64,000 bases of DNA from DAOUJI01 sp965197415 (GCA_965197415.1 OZ240207.1:1-64000), one strand, 5' to 3'. Shown: positions 15,578 through 25,119, numbered from the stretch's first letter. Program-made: numbers and translations. Notes: generated from the sequence alone by a model not told the origin.

Positions 15578-17616
15578 GAGCAATCTGGGAATCCTAGTTT
15601 AAACAGCTTCTGAAATCTGATTGCTGGCATACTTGTCGGGGATTGGACATTCAACCCACTGCCGTCCTCTTCATATACCGTCCTCACGGCATTCAATGGA
15701 ATCCTCTTCCTAAAGACAAACGTATGGGAAAACCGCAGTGCCATCAGTTTCATAGACGTATCACCGCGGCACATTTGGTAGAGCTCCTCCCAGCCGAGTG
15801 CACCGAATTTTCTGAATTTCCTGAGAAGCTCTTTGGCGGTATCGACCACTACTTCATCTAGATGGGATACTGCTACGATCTGTTTCTGACTTCGACTAAC
15901 GTACCATAGAATCCGCCCAGGGGCCTTGAGAATCTTCTGCGACGTATTAGACTTCCGGTAATAGACGTTCTCCCACCTCAACAACACAGACGGGTCTCCA
16001 CCGAACATGTCACCAGACGACATCTGTCTGTCGATCAAGCTGATGGCATAGCCTGGTCGAATCGGGACCAGAAAATAATTCTGGTCGGTAGTCAAGCTCA
16101 CAGGAGCGCATAGGCGTTCGAGCCCGAGATCTGATACATCGTCGTATGTATCGTCCAATCCAGGTGAAAGGGTCGCAATCTTCTGGAGAGCATCTTCCCG
16201 ATTGAGACAGCCTGAGAAACAGAACTTCACATAGGTGTCTCCCCTTCTTGTGAATCCCATCTCCAAGAGGTCTGGTATCAATGACGGAGTCAGCCCGGAT
16301 TGGTAGAACTCTACCGTGTCTTGGTTCTTATCTACCGCTTTTGCAATAGTGTCAGCCACTAAGAAACGCCCGAAGAGTGATCGGTCAGCGGTGAGGGCTA
16401 CTCTCGCTAAGGGTACGTAGACTGCCCCTGTTGGCATGGTGGAGATTATTCGGATTGCGACGTCGTTGTTCTCCGCTTTGAGTAGTTCACACTGGTAGTC
16501 GTCGGGTCTCGAAAGGTACCGTTCCAATACCTCTCTCAACTGCCTCAGCCCTTCTTCCTTGTTAAGGAATAGATCGATCGGAAGAGATGCATGGTCGCGG
16601 ACGGTGAAACGATGCCATCCGAGATGAAGCCCAGAAACCCGGTCAGGTCCATAGGACTGCTCTTCGAGGAGTTCGTGGAGCTCAATGATCAACTCTGTCG
16701 GGGATAGCACTCTGAGATTTGTTAAGTCTGCGATGTCTTGTGCCTTGCTCAAAAGAGAATGGTCTCTGGTGACGAATACATTCACGTCGGAAGAGGCAGC
16801 CTTTGCCAGATGTCGAATGTCGGAAACTTGGCTGGGTGTACGGTCGGGTAGGATGGTCCTTAATCGGTTATAGAAGTCATCAGCCAGGCTTGGGGAATGT
16901 GTCACCTGCGGGAATTGCTGCATCCGGAGTCGCTCGGCCAGTCGGTTCTCCGGGTCATCGTTCCGATCGATTTCGGTAAGCAATTCATCGGTAGTCCAAA
17001 GATTGAGAGAGTCAACTAAGAAGTCCGCTAGCAGGGCTTTTGAATGTTCCGACTTATCACTATCTGGTTTAGACAGGTCAAAGAACACTTGGGCGTCAAT
17101 GACGACATCAACGGTGTCATCTGATGTCTGTGCCTTGAACAATCCCAAGTCCATTTGATTGGCTGAGTTCAGCGTAAGGCGCCACAGTGTTAAGAGGTGC
17201 CCAACTACGGAGCGGCCCCGCTTTTCCTCAATTGGAACAAAACCTAGTCTCGGCCACATGGAATGTGCAGGGAAGTCCCTGCGGCAACTCAGAGTTATAA
17301 AGGACTGAGTCGTAGCAACACCCTTGAGTTCTTCAAGGAGCTGGCTCGCGACGCCGCGCCCTCTGAATTCTTTCGAGACGCAAAGTTGAACGATTCGGAA
17401 GCGACTCTGACTAGACGAGTAGAGCAGGTACCCAATGAGCCTATCACCGTCAATCTTGGCACCTAAGACCCGGCCCTTTTGAAGGTATTCGCTGAGTGCT
17501 GCAGCGGGTAGGAAGCCGAGGGTTTGGCTGTTAGACCTCATCAATTCGTCGACGTGGCGTAAATCGTCGGAGGTCAGCTTCGAGAACTTTACCTTCAAAT
17601 CATTACTGGCTGTCAC
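15574..17616 (-). CDS. GNAT-PIN-PUA-like multidomain protein
   Basis: A 680-residue protein of unusual architecture. Residues 1-150 form a GNAT acetyltransferase with the acetyl-CoA loop FRGRGVASQLL (84-94) and GFVPIE. Residues 168-315 are a PIN ribonuclease-like domain with plausible acidic residues D174, E215, D266 and D285 (VVIDAQ, LLTEID, VSDIRHLA, FVTRDHSLL). Residues 330-470 look like a second GNAT-like fold (LLEMGFTRRGDTYVKF). Residues 510-650 resemble a PUA/EVE/ASCH-like domain (PGRILWYVSRSQKQIVAVS). The start is GTG after AGAGGT. It is coupled to the ASCH gene by ATGA. The GNAT and PIN calls are from visible motifs; the last two domains are inference. Confidence 0.75.
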   Translation of the reverse strand: MTASNDLKVKFSKLTSDDLRHVDELMRSNSQTLGFLPAAALSEYLQKGRVLGAKIDGDRLIGYLLYSSSQSRFRIVQLCVSKEFRGRGVASQLLEELKGVATTQSFITLSCRRDFPAHSMWPRLGFVPIEEKRGRSVVGHLLTLWRLTLNSANQMDLGLFKAQTSDDTVDVVIDAQVFFDLSKPDSDKSEHSKALLADFLVDSLNLWTTDELLTEIDRNDDPENRLAERLRMQQFPQVTHSPSLADDFYNRLRTILPDRTPSQVSDIRHLAKAASSDVNVFVTRDHSLLSKAQDIADLTNLRVLSPTELIIELHELLEEQSYGPDRVSGLHLGWHRFTVRDHASLPIDLFLNKEEGLRQLREVLERYLSRPDDYQCELLKAENNDVAIRIISTMPTGAVYVPLARVALTADRSLFGRFLVADTIAKAVDKNQDTVEFYQSGLTPSLIPDLLEMGFTRRGDTYVKFCFSGCLNREDALQKIATLSPGLDDTYDDVSDLGLERLCAPVSLTTDQNYFLVPIRPGYAISLIDRQMSSGDMFGGDPSVLLRWENVYYRKSNTSQKILKAPGRILWYVSRSQKQIVAVSHLDEVVVDTAKELLRKFRKFGALGWEELYQMCRGDTSMKLMALRFSHTFVFRKRIPLNAVRTVYEEDGSGLNVQSPTSMPAIRFQKLFKLGFPDCS

Positions 17617-17866
17617 TCGATTTCTTTACCTCTTCCGGTAGTTGTATCACCTGCTATGTAACTCCGACAAGCGTTTAGACCTGGCCGAAAATGACAATCC
17701 TCAGATACACGTGGGTGACTGTGCCGTAGGATTGGCAGAAGCAGGAGACGATTGCCCTGGCGTCCAATGGTTCATGCCGTTGGGCCGGTTCACGGATCAG
17801 AAGCGGCCACGAGCAGGGAACCCTCCTTCAACCGCCCTCAGTTCCGATATCAGATCGCGCTTGCCG

Positions 17867-18733
17867 TCACCGGACCCGTGTAATTCGAATTGTGAATTCG
17901 CGGACATCCGGCGCGATGGCGCGGGCAGCGTCAATGACGGTTGCCAGTACCCACCCGACGGCGCTTGCCGTCCACTCGGGCATTGTGACCGACAAGCCGA
18001 GACCTGAACTCGCTGGAGAGATGGAGTAATAGTGGAGCGGCGCCTCGACCGGCGCCTTGATCTGATTTTGCTTAGGCACCGCTACCACTGGTCCGAACTT
18101 GAAAGATCCGGTGTTCCCCCACTGGAAGCGGGCGGCCAGCTTCTCCTCGGTATGGCCCCAGAGGAACTCGTTGTCAAATGCCACGAGGGCATCTGCTCTC
18201 GCCTTCAGAGCTATGTTGAACCAATTGAGGGCGGAGAAGATACCGCCGATGGCGGACCGTTTGCTGGGCTCTAAGTAAGATGCCGTCACCTGGAGCCCAG
18301 ACAACTCGACGACCCCAAAGCGGCGGAGCGCGTCATCGAAGCACTGGATTAACGCTGGCAGCACAATAGACGGCTCGACGGCCCCGGTGCTTCGCAACCC
18401 TGGGAACCTACCAAAACCCGGCCTGCCTCCCCCGGCAGCGAAGCTCAACCTAGGCTCCGACAGGTCGTCGCCTGGTTCGAGGACACCGCCGGTGACATGT
18501 TCCAGTCCGACCTGCACCCATCCGATCCGCGAGTCGTCGGTTTTGGAGGTCAACTCTGCCTCCTCCATCCCCCATAGCAGCGGCTTGCGGTGGTTCGACG
18601 TGGTGGACCAACTCATCAATTTCGCGCGCGCTAAGAAAACGCTGTAGAGGTCCTCCTCCTCGGAAACAATGCCTTCAAGGTTCGTGTCCCGGGAAAACTG
18701 TCCGAAAGCCTCAAGGAAAAGCGTCGATGACAT
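17867..18733 (-). CDS. Hypothetical protein next to the GNAT-PIN gene
   Basis: A 288-residue protein that I do not recognise. It has no signal peptide or transmembrane segment. The middle holds aromatic-rich beta segments (SALNWFNIALKARADALVAFDNEFLW, LHYYSISP) and ends with a helix VGWVLATVIDAARAIAPD and EFTIRITRVR. RBS GAGAGGGG precedes the ATG. It lies on the same strand as, and 250 bases upstream of, the GNAT-PIN protein, with no gene between (17617-17866 holds nothing I can support). It may belong to the same accessory block. Confidence 0.6.
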   Translation of the reverse strand: MSSTLFLEAFGQFSRDTNLEGIVSEEEDLYSVFLARAKLMSWSTTSNHRKPLLWGMEEAELTSKTDDSRIGWVQVGLEHVTGGVLEPGDDLSEPRLSFAAGGGRPGFGRFPGLRSTGAVEPSIVLPALIQCFDDALRRFGVVELSGLQVTASYLEPSKRSAIGGIFSALNWFNIALKARADALVAFDNEFLWGHTEEKLAARFQWGNTGSFKFGPVVAVPKQNQIKAPVEAPLHYYSISPASSGLGLSVTMPEWTASAVGWVLATVIDAARAIAPDVREFTIRITRVR

Positions 18734-18879
18734 GGCAACCCCTCTCCGCTAACAATCCAGATGCCGCCGCAGTTGTTTATGCAGCCGGTCTCAGGAGCGG
18801 TCGGTCTCCCTACGATGGTATGCCGGGCGGGCGGGTATGCACATCCGGCTGATGCCGTGGACTCAACGACCGTTTGGGG

Positions 18880-19773
18880 TCAGTCTACGTAGGGCATGAC
18901 TTCGTTGGCGAACCACTCTACACCATCGTGGTAGGCGGAAATGTCCTGCGTGAAGAGGCCAAGGATGAAATGCTCTATGCCTATTTCCCTGGAACGGGCG
19001 ATTTCGTCCCTGGTGTCCTGGGCTGAGGCGCCTCGGCGGATGCTCCGGCTGACGCTTACAGAACCCGCTGGCCTTCCGGCCTTCTCCACTTCCTGATGAA
19101 GGAGAGCTATCTTCTCGGCAATCTCTTCCATGCTCATCAGCTGCGTCGTCGGGAGCCAGGCGTCTCCAACTCGGGCCGCCCGCCGGATAGCTGGCGGCTC
19201 GTTTCCGCCGACCCAGATGGGTATGTGGGGCTTCTGGATGGGTTTGGGGTAGAAATGTATGTCGGAGAAGCTGGCATAGCGGCCCTGGAATGAGGGATTG
19301 TCGCTGGTCCACAGCTCCTTGAATATTTCGAGGTACTCGTCGGTGACCCTGCCTCGCTGGCGGAAGGTGTCCAGCCCTAGGGTTTTGAACTCCTCTTCCA
19401 TCCAACCGACGCCTGCACCCAGAATGATCCGCCCGTTGGACATGAAGTCCAGCGTGGACAGTATCTTGGCAGTCAGAATGGGTTCACGGTAAGGGATAAC
19501 CAGCACGAGGGCGCCGATTTTCACGTTTTTGGTGCAACCGGCCAGGAAACCCATTGCCGCCAGCGGCTCGCACCACGGCGCTTCTCGGGCGAAGGGCGGG
19601 TCTCCGGTCTCCGAGTAGGGGTATCTGGGGGCTATCGAGTGCGGGAGAATAATGTGGTCGTTTACCCATATATGGTCGAACCCGAGCTCATCGACTTGGG
19701 TTGCGATGGCCAGAATATTCTCCGGTGAAGCCGCCGGTCCTACCACTGGAGTGTTGCACCCGAAACTCATCAT
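18880..19773 (-). CDS. LLM-class F420/FMN-dependent oxidoreductase
   Basis: A 297-residue luciferase-like monooxygenase/F420-dependent oxidoreductase with a TIM-barrel fold. Markers are MSFGCNTPVVG, VDELGFDHIWVNDHIILP, the conserved GALVLVIPYREPILTAK, SNGRIILGAGVGWMEEEF, and KPHIPIWVGGNEPPAIRRAAR. The start is placed at ATG 19773 (ATGATG) behind GGGAGG; an open frame continues about 110 codons upstream but has no RBS and overlaps a plus-strand gene. Another family member is at 43017-43952. The cofactor, F420 or FMN, cannot be decided from the sequence. Confidence 0.88.
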   Translation of the reverse strand: MMSFGCNTPVVGPAASPENILAIATQVDELGFDHIWVNDHIILPHSIAPRYPYSETGDPPFAREAPWCEPLAAMGFLAGCTKNVKIGALVLVIPYREPILTAKILSTLDFMSNGRIILGAGVGWMEEEFKTLGLDTFRQRGRVTDEYLEIFKELWTSDNPSFQGRYASFSDIHFYPKPIQKPHIPIWVGGNEPPAIRRAARVGDAWLPTTQLMSMEEIAEKIALLHQEVEKAGRPAGSVSVSRSIRRGASAQDTRDEIARSREIGIEHFILGLFTQDISAYHDGVEWFANEVMPYVD

Positions 19774-19882
19774 GCCTCCCAGTCTTAAGGCGTCCTCTCG
19801 GTTGCGAGAGGCCGTTTTGGTGGGTAACATACCATATTGACGACTGTTCGCAAACAAACCCATCGCGGGGAGTTTTTGGTCG

Positions 19883-20140
19883 ATGGATGACATAATCGGT
19901 ATGAAGGACATGGAGGCCATCTTCAGCGTCACGGACGCGCTGGGCATCGACCGTGAGCAGGTGAGCGTGCCATTGGGCAAGGAAGACCCCGGACAGGTCA
20001 CGTGCGCGCCGTCGGGTGACGTGGAAATCGTAGTGCCCCTCTCCACGCCCATAACCGTCTGGTTGGAGACCCTCAGGTCGGACCTCACAGACTTGGGATT
20101 CACAGAGCAGGGCAGCGACGAGGACGATTGGGAAACTTAG
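19883..20140 (+). CDS. Small acidic hypothetical protein
   Basis: An 85-residue acidic protein that I do not recognise, with GC-rich third codon positions like its neighbours, which argues for a real gene. It reads MDDIIGMKDMEAIFSVTDAL with later strands GDVEIVVPLSTPITVWLETL and an acidic end DEDDWET. A second possible start is ATG 19901. It is 39 bases before the Gfo/Idh/MocA gene on the same strand and may be co-transcribed with it. Confidence 0.5.
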   Translation: MDDIIGMKDMEAIFSVTDALGIDREQVSVPLGKEDPGQVTCAPSGDVEIVVPLSTPITVWLETLRSDLTDLGFTEQGSDEDDWET

Positions 20141-20179
20141 ACCGTTGGACACGGCGAAAACCATGATAGGAGGACGAGC

Positions 20180-21277
20180 ATGGCCGGCGACAAGATAGGC
20201 ATCGGAATCATCGGAGCAAACGCCAACTACGGGTGGAGCAAAAGGGCGCATCTGCCAGCCCTGAAAGCTCTCCCAGAGTACGAGTTGGCCGCCGTCTGCA
20301 CCTCACGTCCAGAGACGGCCCAGGAATCCAAGGATTTCTACGGAGCGGGTGCTGCCTTCCACGACTACCGGGAGATGGTCCAACACCCCAGCGTGGACCT
20401 GGTGGTGGTCTCGGTGAAAGTGCCGTTCCACTATGAAATGGTCAAGGCTGCGATAGAAGCTGGCAAGGACGTGTTCTGCGAGTGGCCATTGGGCGCGAAT
20501 TTGGCGGAGGCTGAAGAGTTGACCTCACTGGCCCAGGAGAAGGGGGTGGGTACCATGATAGGTCTCCAATCCAGAGGCGACCCGTCGGTGATCCACATCA
20601 AGGAGCTGCTGGCCGATGGCTGTGTGGGTCAGCCGTTGTTGTGCAACATGACCATGTTCCTGCCAGGGCTCCTTCAACGGGGACGAGACCGGGCTTGGTC
20701 CGCCGACCGGAAGGCCGGGGCCAACACCCTCACCATCGCCACGGGCCACTCTCTGGACATGCTGGGTTACTGCGTGGGCGAGTTCATAGAGCTGTCAGCC
20801 CAGGTGGCCGTGCAAGTGCCCGTTTGGACCACTACCGAGGGGGATAAGGTGGACTGTGACGCCCCCGACAACGTGCTTGTGAACGGGCGATTGGACAACT
20901 GCGCCGTCGCCTCCGTTCACGTGTCCACGGTACCCTGGCACGGCACGGGTTGGCGCCTGGAAGTGTTCGGCAACGAGGGCACGCTGACGGCTTCCGGGGG
21001 ACAGATGGTCCAATACACCGACATCAAGATACACGTCGGCAGACACGATGGGTCTATGGAGGCAATGACTCCGCCGGACAAGCACCGATGGGCGCCCAGT
21101 GACACGCCTGCCGGAGAGGCGTACAACGTGGCCCAGCTTTACCGGAGATACTCCCAAGCGAAGCAGGCGGGAGAAGGAGTGGACAACGACTTCAACCTGG
21201 CGGTGAAACGCCACCGGTTGCTTGATGCCTTTCAGGAGTCCTCGGACAAGGGAGCGTGGGTAAAAGTTGAGGCATAA
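20180..21277 (+). CDS. Gfo/Idh/MocA family oxidoreductase
   Basis: A 365-residue NAD(P)-dependent sugar/inositol-type dehydrogenase. The N-terminal Rossmann strand GIGIIGANANYGWSKRAHLPAL binds the dinucleotide in a slightly variant GxGxxG context. VVVSVKVPFHYEMVKAAIEAGKDVFCEWPLG is the diagnostic family region with the usual EKP replaced by EWP, as in some fungal-like Gfo relatives. The C-terminal domain has HSLDMLGYCVGEF and EVFGNEGTLTASGG. RBS AGGAGG is 7 bases before the ATG. The missing EKP lysine changes the usual catalytic Lys, so activity may differ. Confidence 0.85.
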   Translation: MAGDKIGIGIIGANANYGWSKRAHLPALKALPEYELAAVCTSRPETAQESKDFYGAGAAFHDYREMVQHPSVDLVVVSVKVPFHYEMVKAAIEAGKDVFCEWPLGANLAEAEELTSLAQEKGVGTMIGLQSRGDPSVIHIKELLADGCVGQPLLCNMTMFLPGLLQRGRDRAWSADRKAGANTLTIATGHSLDMLGYCVGEFIELSAQVAVQVPVWTTTEGDKVDCDAPDNVLVNGRLDNCAVASVHVSTVPWHGTGWRLEVFGNEGTLTASGGQMVQYTDIKIHVGRHDGSMEAMTPPDKHRWAPSDTPAGEAYNVAQLYRRYSQAKQAGEGVDNDFNLAVKRHRLLDAFQESSDKGAWVKVEA

Positions 21278-21331
21278 GCCCGGGCGCTGGCCCCAACCTC
21301 GATTCTTCCGCATGGCAGGTGAACGGGACAC

Positions 21332-22024
21332 ATGAGCAGTCCTCTCGGAAAGATAGACAAGCCGGAAGCCGATCAGTACAAGGAGGGTAGGAAGATATTT
21401 CTGGTGTCCCTCTTTCTCAGCCCGCCCGATGGCCCGGACGACCTGAAGGCGCTTCTGGAGGAATACTGGGAGGAGGCCGGTGAGCACGTCGCCAGGTTGG
21501 AGGCGTCGTTAGGTCCGGTGTCCCACATATTTCATGAGACCGTTTTCCTGGAGGGCGAGGAAGGCGCGGCCATGTTGGAGCAGATAAACCCACTGGCGTA
21601 CCGCGCCCTAAGGGCCCGGTACTATTCAGGAGCCGTGCTGGAGGCCACGGAGGACATGGATCTGTTGCAGGAGACCACCGACTGGCAGCGGTGCCTTGTG
21701 GCGGGCCTGACCAGCGAGAAGGTTTTCACCACTGTGGTCGAGTCCTACGACGACGCAGTGACCCGGCGGTATCAACACATCAGCGAGAAAATCAACGAGA
21801 GCATCGGGGAGGACGAGTCGGCCATCCTAGTCATAGGAGAGCAGCACAGGGTTCAGTTCCCTTCGGATGTTCAGGTGTTCTACGTGTCTCCGCCTGCCCT
21901 GGACCGCCTAAAGCAGTGGATTAGGGACGCGTCTTCCCGGACGACTGGGGAGTCGCCACCGCCGCAAAGAGACGACTCCACCGAGCCGGACGAAGCTCCT
22001 GAAACTACGGGTGAGCTGTTCTAA
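21332..22024 (+). CDS. Conserved hypothetical protein
   Basis: A 230-residue soluble protein that I do not recognise. It is strongly acidic and helical in the first part (FLVSLFLSPPDGPDDLKALLEEYWEEAGEHVARLEASLG), with a central LVAGLTSEKVFTTVVESYDDAVTRRYQ helix and the strand AILVIGEQHRVQFPSDVQVFYVSPPALDRL. The last 35 residues are a disordered Pro/Thr/Glu tail. It starts 54 bases after the oxidoreductase and is convergent with the MFS gene. It has ordinary codon use. Confidence 0.6.
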   Translation: MSSPLGKIDKPEADQYKEGRKIFLVSLFLSPPDGPDDLKALLEEYWEEAGEHVARLEASLGPVSHIFHETVFLEGEEGAAMLEQINPLAYRALRARYYSGAVLEATEDMDLLQETTDWQRCLVAGLTSEKVFTTVVESYDDAVTRRYQHISEKINESIGEDESAILVIGEQHRVQFPSDVQVFYVSPPALDRLKQWIRDASSRTTGESPPPQRDDSTEPDEAPETTGELF

Positions 22025-22056
22025 ACGCCTCGCCGGCGCTAGTCCGCCTAAGCCAA

Positions 22057-23385
22057 CTATGCTGGAGTAGGGGTATGCAAATGGCCCCTGACGAATATGT
22101 CCCTCAGCGAAACACGGCCAAAGCCAGCCACCATTACCCACAGGAATATGACGCCGCCGCCGCCGAGGACGACCGAGGCGGTGATGTTGAAGTCTGCGAT
22201 GATGCCATTGGTCAAGTTGGCGATGGCCATCATGCCTTGAATGTGCCATGTATACACGCTCAGCAGGCGGCCCCTAATGGCGTCCGGAGCCATGGCCTGA
22301 AGCATCCCGTGGCTCAGGGTCATGAAGCCTCCCTGGGCGGCGCCCATGAGAGACACCGAGCACATGGCCAGCGCGAAGTTGGGCGACAGCCCCAACGCTA
22401 TAGGCCCGAGGCCGCTTAGAGTCCCCAGCACCAGGAACATGCGGCCCCTGATTCGCTCGCTCTTTATCCCGCCCAACGTGACTGCCATAGCCAGGGCGGG
22501 AGCTCCATATGCCACCATCAGGAGCGAGAAGCCTTCCAGAAGATCGTCCCCCGGCTCCCTTCCCAGTTTGTCCACGGATATGGCGGGAAAAAGGGACTCG
22601 AATGACATGGTGAAAGCGCAATGGCCCACGACCAGCAGGACCAGCCACATGATTACCGGGTTCCGGTAAAGGTATGAGACCCCGGTCCATATGTTGGCTC
22701 CTATTACTCTGAACCCGGCGCCCGCCCGCACGACGCCGGTGGAAACGGTGCGGATGCTCAGCACAAAGCCAAGGCCAAGTACGTAGAGGCCGACGCACAG
22801 GAAGAATACCCAGTCTCGCCCGGAGTCCAGGAAGGGACCGGTTATCCACAGCATCAGCAATATCAACAGCGGTCCCATGAATCGGGACCCCTGCTGCGTG
22901 GCCGAGTTGAGGGCTACCGCGTTGAACATTCTTTCCGGGGGCACGGTGTTGGGCAGCAAGGCCTGGGCGGCGGGCATCTGAGTGGCCCTGGCGCAGCCGT
23001 TGATGAGGGACAAGGCTACGAGGAGTATTTCGGGCCTCCACACTTCCAGGAGTCCCGTGACCACCAATACGGCCAGCAGCAGGTTCTGGCCCAGGTTGAC
23101 GGCGTAGGCGGACCTGAGGACAGTCTGACGGTCGAAACGGTCGGCCAGGTAGCCTCCGATGGGGGCCATCGCCACGGCCGGAATCATCGCGGCGAATGTG
23201 ACCGCAGCCACCCAACCGTCGGAACCGGTCAGGTCCTTGACAAGGGCCCCCCGGGCTACGATGAGCGCCCAGGCAGCAGATTGGGAACAGAGAGTCGCCA
23301 ACCACAGTTTGCGGTAGTCGCTGTATTCCAGGGCGGGGAGAAATCGGTCGCTCAGGGCCCGAGCGATGAGTCGGGTGGAGGCCAT
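22057..23385 (-). CDS. MFS transporter
   Basis: A 442-residue major facilitator superfamily protein, of the enterobactin-exporter/macrolide-efflux (MFS_3) type. About 11-12 hydrophobic helices are visible. The loop 2-3 motif is GGYLADRFDRQTVLRSAYAVN (G-x-L-a-D-R-x-x-R). Helices include LILLMLWITGPFL, IMWLVLLVVGHCAF and LGGGGVIFLWVMVAGFG. The N-terminal FLPALEYSDYRKLWLATLCSQSAAW is typical of the subfamily. Substrate unknown. It stands alone between two convergent/divergent units. Confidence 0.85.
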   Translation of the reverse strand: MASTRLIARALSDRFLPALEYSDYRKLWLATLCSQSAAWALIVARGALVKDLTGSDGWVAAVTFAAMIPAVAMAPIGGYLADRFDRQTVLRSAYAVNLGQNLLLAVLVVTGLLEVWRPEILLVALSLINGCARATQMPAAQALLPNTVPPERMFNAVALNSATQQGSRFMGPLLILLMLWITGPFLDSGRDWVFFLCVGLYVLGLGFVLSIRTVSTGVVRAGAGFRVIGANIWTGVSYLYRNPVIMWLVLLVVGHCAFTMSFESLFPAISVDKLGREPGDDLLEGFSLLMVAYGAPALAMAVTLGGIKSERIRGRMFLVLGTLSGLGPIALGLSPNFALAMCSVSLMGAAQGGFMTLSHGMLQAMAPDAIRGRLLSVYTWHIQGMMAIANLTNGIIADFNITASVVLGGGGVIFLWVMVAGFGRVSLRDIFVRGHLHTPTPA

Positions 23386-23600
23386 CGTCCAGGCCTTCCT
23401 CAGCCCGCTAAGGGCTTATGACAGCGCTGTCCCCTGAATGCCAGTCTCCCGAACTGCCGGACCTGTCGCTGCATGCCGCTCCTGGAGGCAGGGAGCCCTC
23501 GATTTACTTCTATCGTTGCGGGGTAGGCTACGGCACCATCCTAGACAGGCCAGGGGCAGGTGTCAATCTGATGCGCCCGATTCTTCCCTGCCGGAAGCTG

Positions 23601-24134
23601 CTACATAAGCTCTTTCATGTAGCCAGCCAGAAGTATGTCCAATTGCAACAAAAGAAGTTTGTTCCACGCCGCGCTGGTTTTCACGGCGGTCTGGTGGTCG
23701 TCCATCTCTCTAAACAGCAGTTCCGCCACGGCCGTTTGGATGTAGGACATGGTGCCTACCATCTGGCGGGCGGGAATGGGTCCCAGGTGTGCCCGGTGGC
23801 TCGGTGGATGGCTGTGGGAGATGCCGGCGGCCAGGGCGGCCACTGCGAAGCTCTCGTCCATTGTGAAGCTGATGGTGCCCCGGAACCAGCGGGCCAGCGT
23901 GTGCTTGCGGCGCTCCAAGCGCACCTCGTCCACCTCTCCGTGCTCGTCCAGGAAAAACTTTCTGGACTGGGGAAACTTGATGAAGTTGTCGTAGATGATT
24001 CCGGTCAGTTCTTCAGAGTTGTCGATGATGATGGGGCCGCTGTCCTGTATCAGCTGTCGGTCTTCATCCGACAGGCCCACAAAGTTGGCTAGCTCCCTGA
24101 GTCTGGCGGGCCAGTTGACTACGTACTTTACCAA
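23601..24134 (-). CDS. Protoglobin-family haem protein
   Basis: A 177-residue globin of the protoglobin/globin-coupled-sensor type, without a C-terminal sensor output domain. Visible features are FVGLSDEDRQLIQDSGPII, IIYDNFIKFPQSRKFFLDE, and AHLGPIPARQMVGTMSYIQ, where H116 is the likely proximal haem ligand (family pattern H-x-x-x-x-L/I-P-P-R). The usual role is O2/NO/CO binding. The start is TTG after AGGTAAGA. It follows the ABC permease gene by 28 bases on the same strand, so it may be the last gene of that operon. Confidence 0.8.
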   Translation of the reverse strand: MVKYVVNWPARLRELANFVGLSDEDRQLIQDSGPIIIDNSEELTGIIYDNFIKFPQSRKFFLDEHGEVDEVRLERRKHTLARWFRGTISFTMDESFAVAALAAGISHSHPPSHRAHLGPIPARQMVGTMSYIQTAVAELLFREMDDHQTAVKTSAAWNKLLLLQLDILLAGYMKELM

Positions 24135-24162
24135 TGCTCTTACCTTCCTGTGTCTCTACGCC

Positions 24163-25074
24163 CTAGGTGGTCCCCCGCAGCCGGGGGTCGAGAACGTCCC
24201 TCAGGGCGTCGCCCAGCAGGTTCCATGCGAACACCAGAATGAAGATGGCAAGACCTGGGAACACAGGCAGCCAGGGGCCGACAGAAATATAGTTGTCCGC
24301 CGCATCCCTGAGCATGGCGCCCCAGGAGGGCTCGTCAAGGCCCGCGCCTAGGCCCAGGAAGCTCAGGCTGGCCTCAGCAATGACGGCCACCCCAAGCTGG
24401 AAGGTGAGTATAACGATGAGCACGGCGCCGACGTTGGGGACCATGTGGTGCACGATGACTCGCCAGTCGGACGCTCCAACGGCTCTGGCCGCCAGCACGT
24501 AGTCCATCTCCCTGATGGCGAGAGCCTGCGCCCGGATAATCCGGGCCGTGCTGGGAACGAACAGGATTGCCAGCGCCAGGGTGACGTTGTTTACCGACGG
24601 CTCCAGCGCCGCCATAATGGCGATGGCCAGTACCAGGGCGGGAAAGGCTATCATGGCGTCTATCACTCGCTGGACCAGCAGGTCCCAGAGTCTCCCGAAA
24701 TAGGCGCTGGTCAGCCCCAATAGCAGGCCAACGAAACATCCGGCAAAGGAGCTTATCAACCCCACCCTCAGGGAGATTCTGGAGCCTTCCACCAGTCTGC
24801 TGAAGGTGTCCCGTCCTAAGTGGTCCGCTCCCAGGAAATGTTCGGACGAGGGACCGCTGAACTTTGCCTCAACGCTTATGGCAGAGATTCTGTGGGTGGT
24901 TATCAGGGGCGTGAAAATGGCGACCAGAATCAGGAACAGGGCTATGCCGGCCCCTGCCGCTCCCAGGGGTTTGGTGCGGAAGAAGACTATCACGTGCTGC
25001 CAAACGGTCCGTTTGGTCCGCAGTCCCATGGCCACGCTTTCGGGGAATGGATATGCTGTCCGTTCTTGATTCAT
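24163..25074 (-). CDS. Peptide/nickel-type ABC transporter permease, DppC-like
   Basis: A 303-residue inner-membrane permease of the DppC/OppC family, with N-terminal helix AGIALFLILVAIFTPLITT. The periplasmic link FLGADHLGRDTFSRLVEGSR is diagnostic, and so is the EAA loop region RAQALAIREMDYVLAARAVGAS. C-terminal helices follow SFLGLGAGLDEPSWGAML. It pairs with the DppB-like gene 45 bases upstream. Neither ATPase gene (DppD/DppF) is found nearby. Confidence 0.92.
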   Translation of the reverse strand: MNQERTAYPFPESVAMGLRTKRTVWQHVIVFFRTKPLGAAGAGIALFLILVAIFTPLITTHRISAISVEAKFSGPSSEHFLGADHLGRDTFSRLVEGSRISLRVGLISSFAGCFVGLLLGLTSAYFGRLWDLLVQRVIDAMIAFPALVLAIAIMAALEPSVNNVTLALAILFVPSTARIIRAQALAIREMDYVLAARAVGASDWRVIVHHMVPNVGAVLIVILTFQLGVAVIAEASLSFLGLGAGLDEPSWGAMLRDAADNYISVGPWLPVFPGLAIFILVFAWNLLGDALRDVLDPRLRGTT

Positions 25075-25119
25075 TTTGGTCGATGGCAGTCGTTTCGAAC
25101 TTTGCCGGTGAGCCTCCGC

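Noticed and set aside
17642..18007. 121-codon plus-strand ORF
   Set aside because: Overlaps the minus-strand unknown gene with no motif or RBS.
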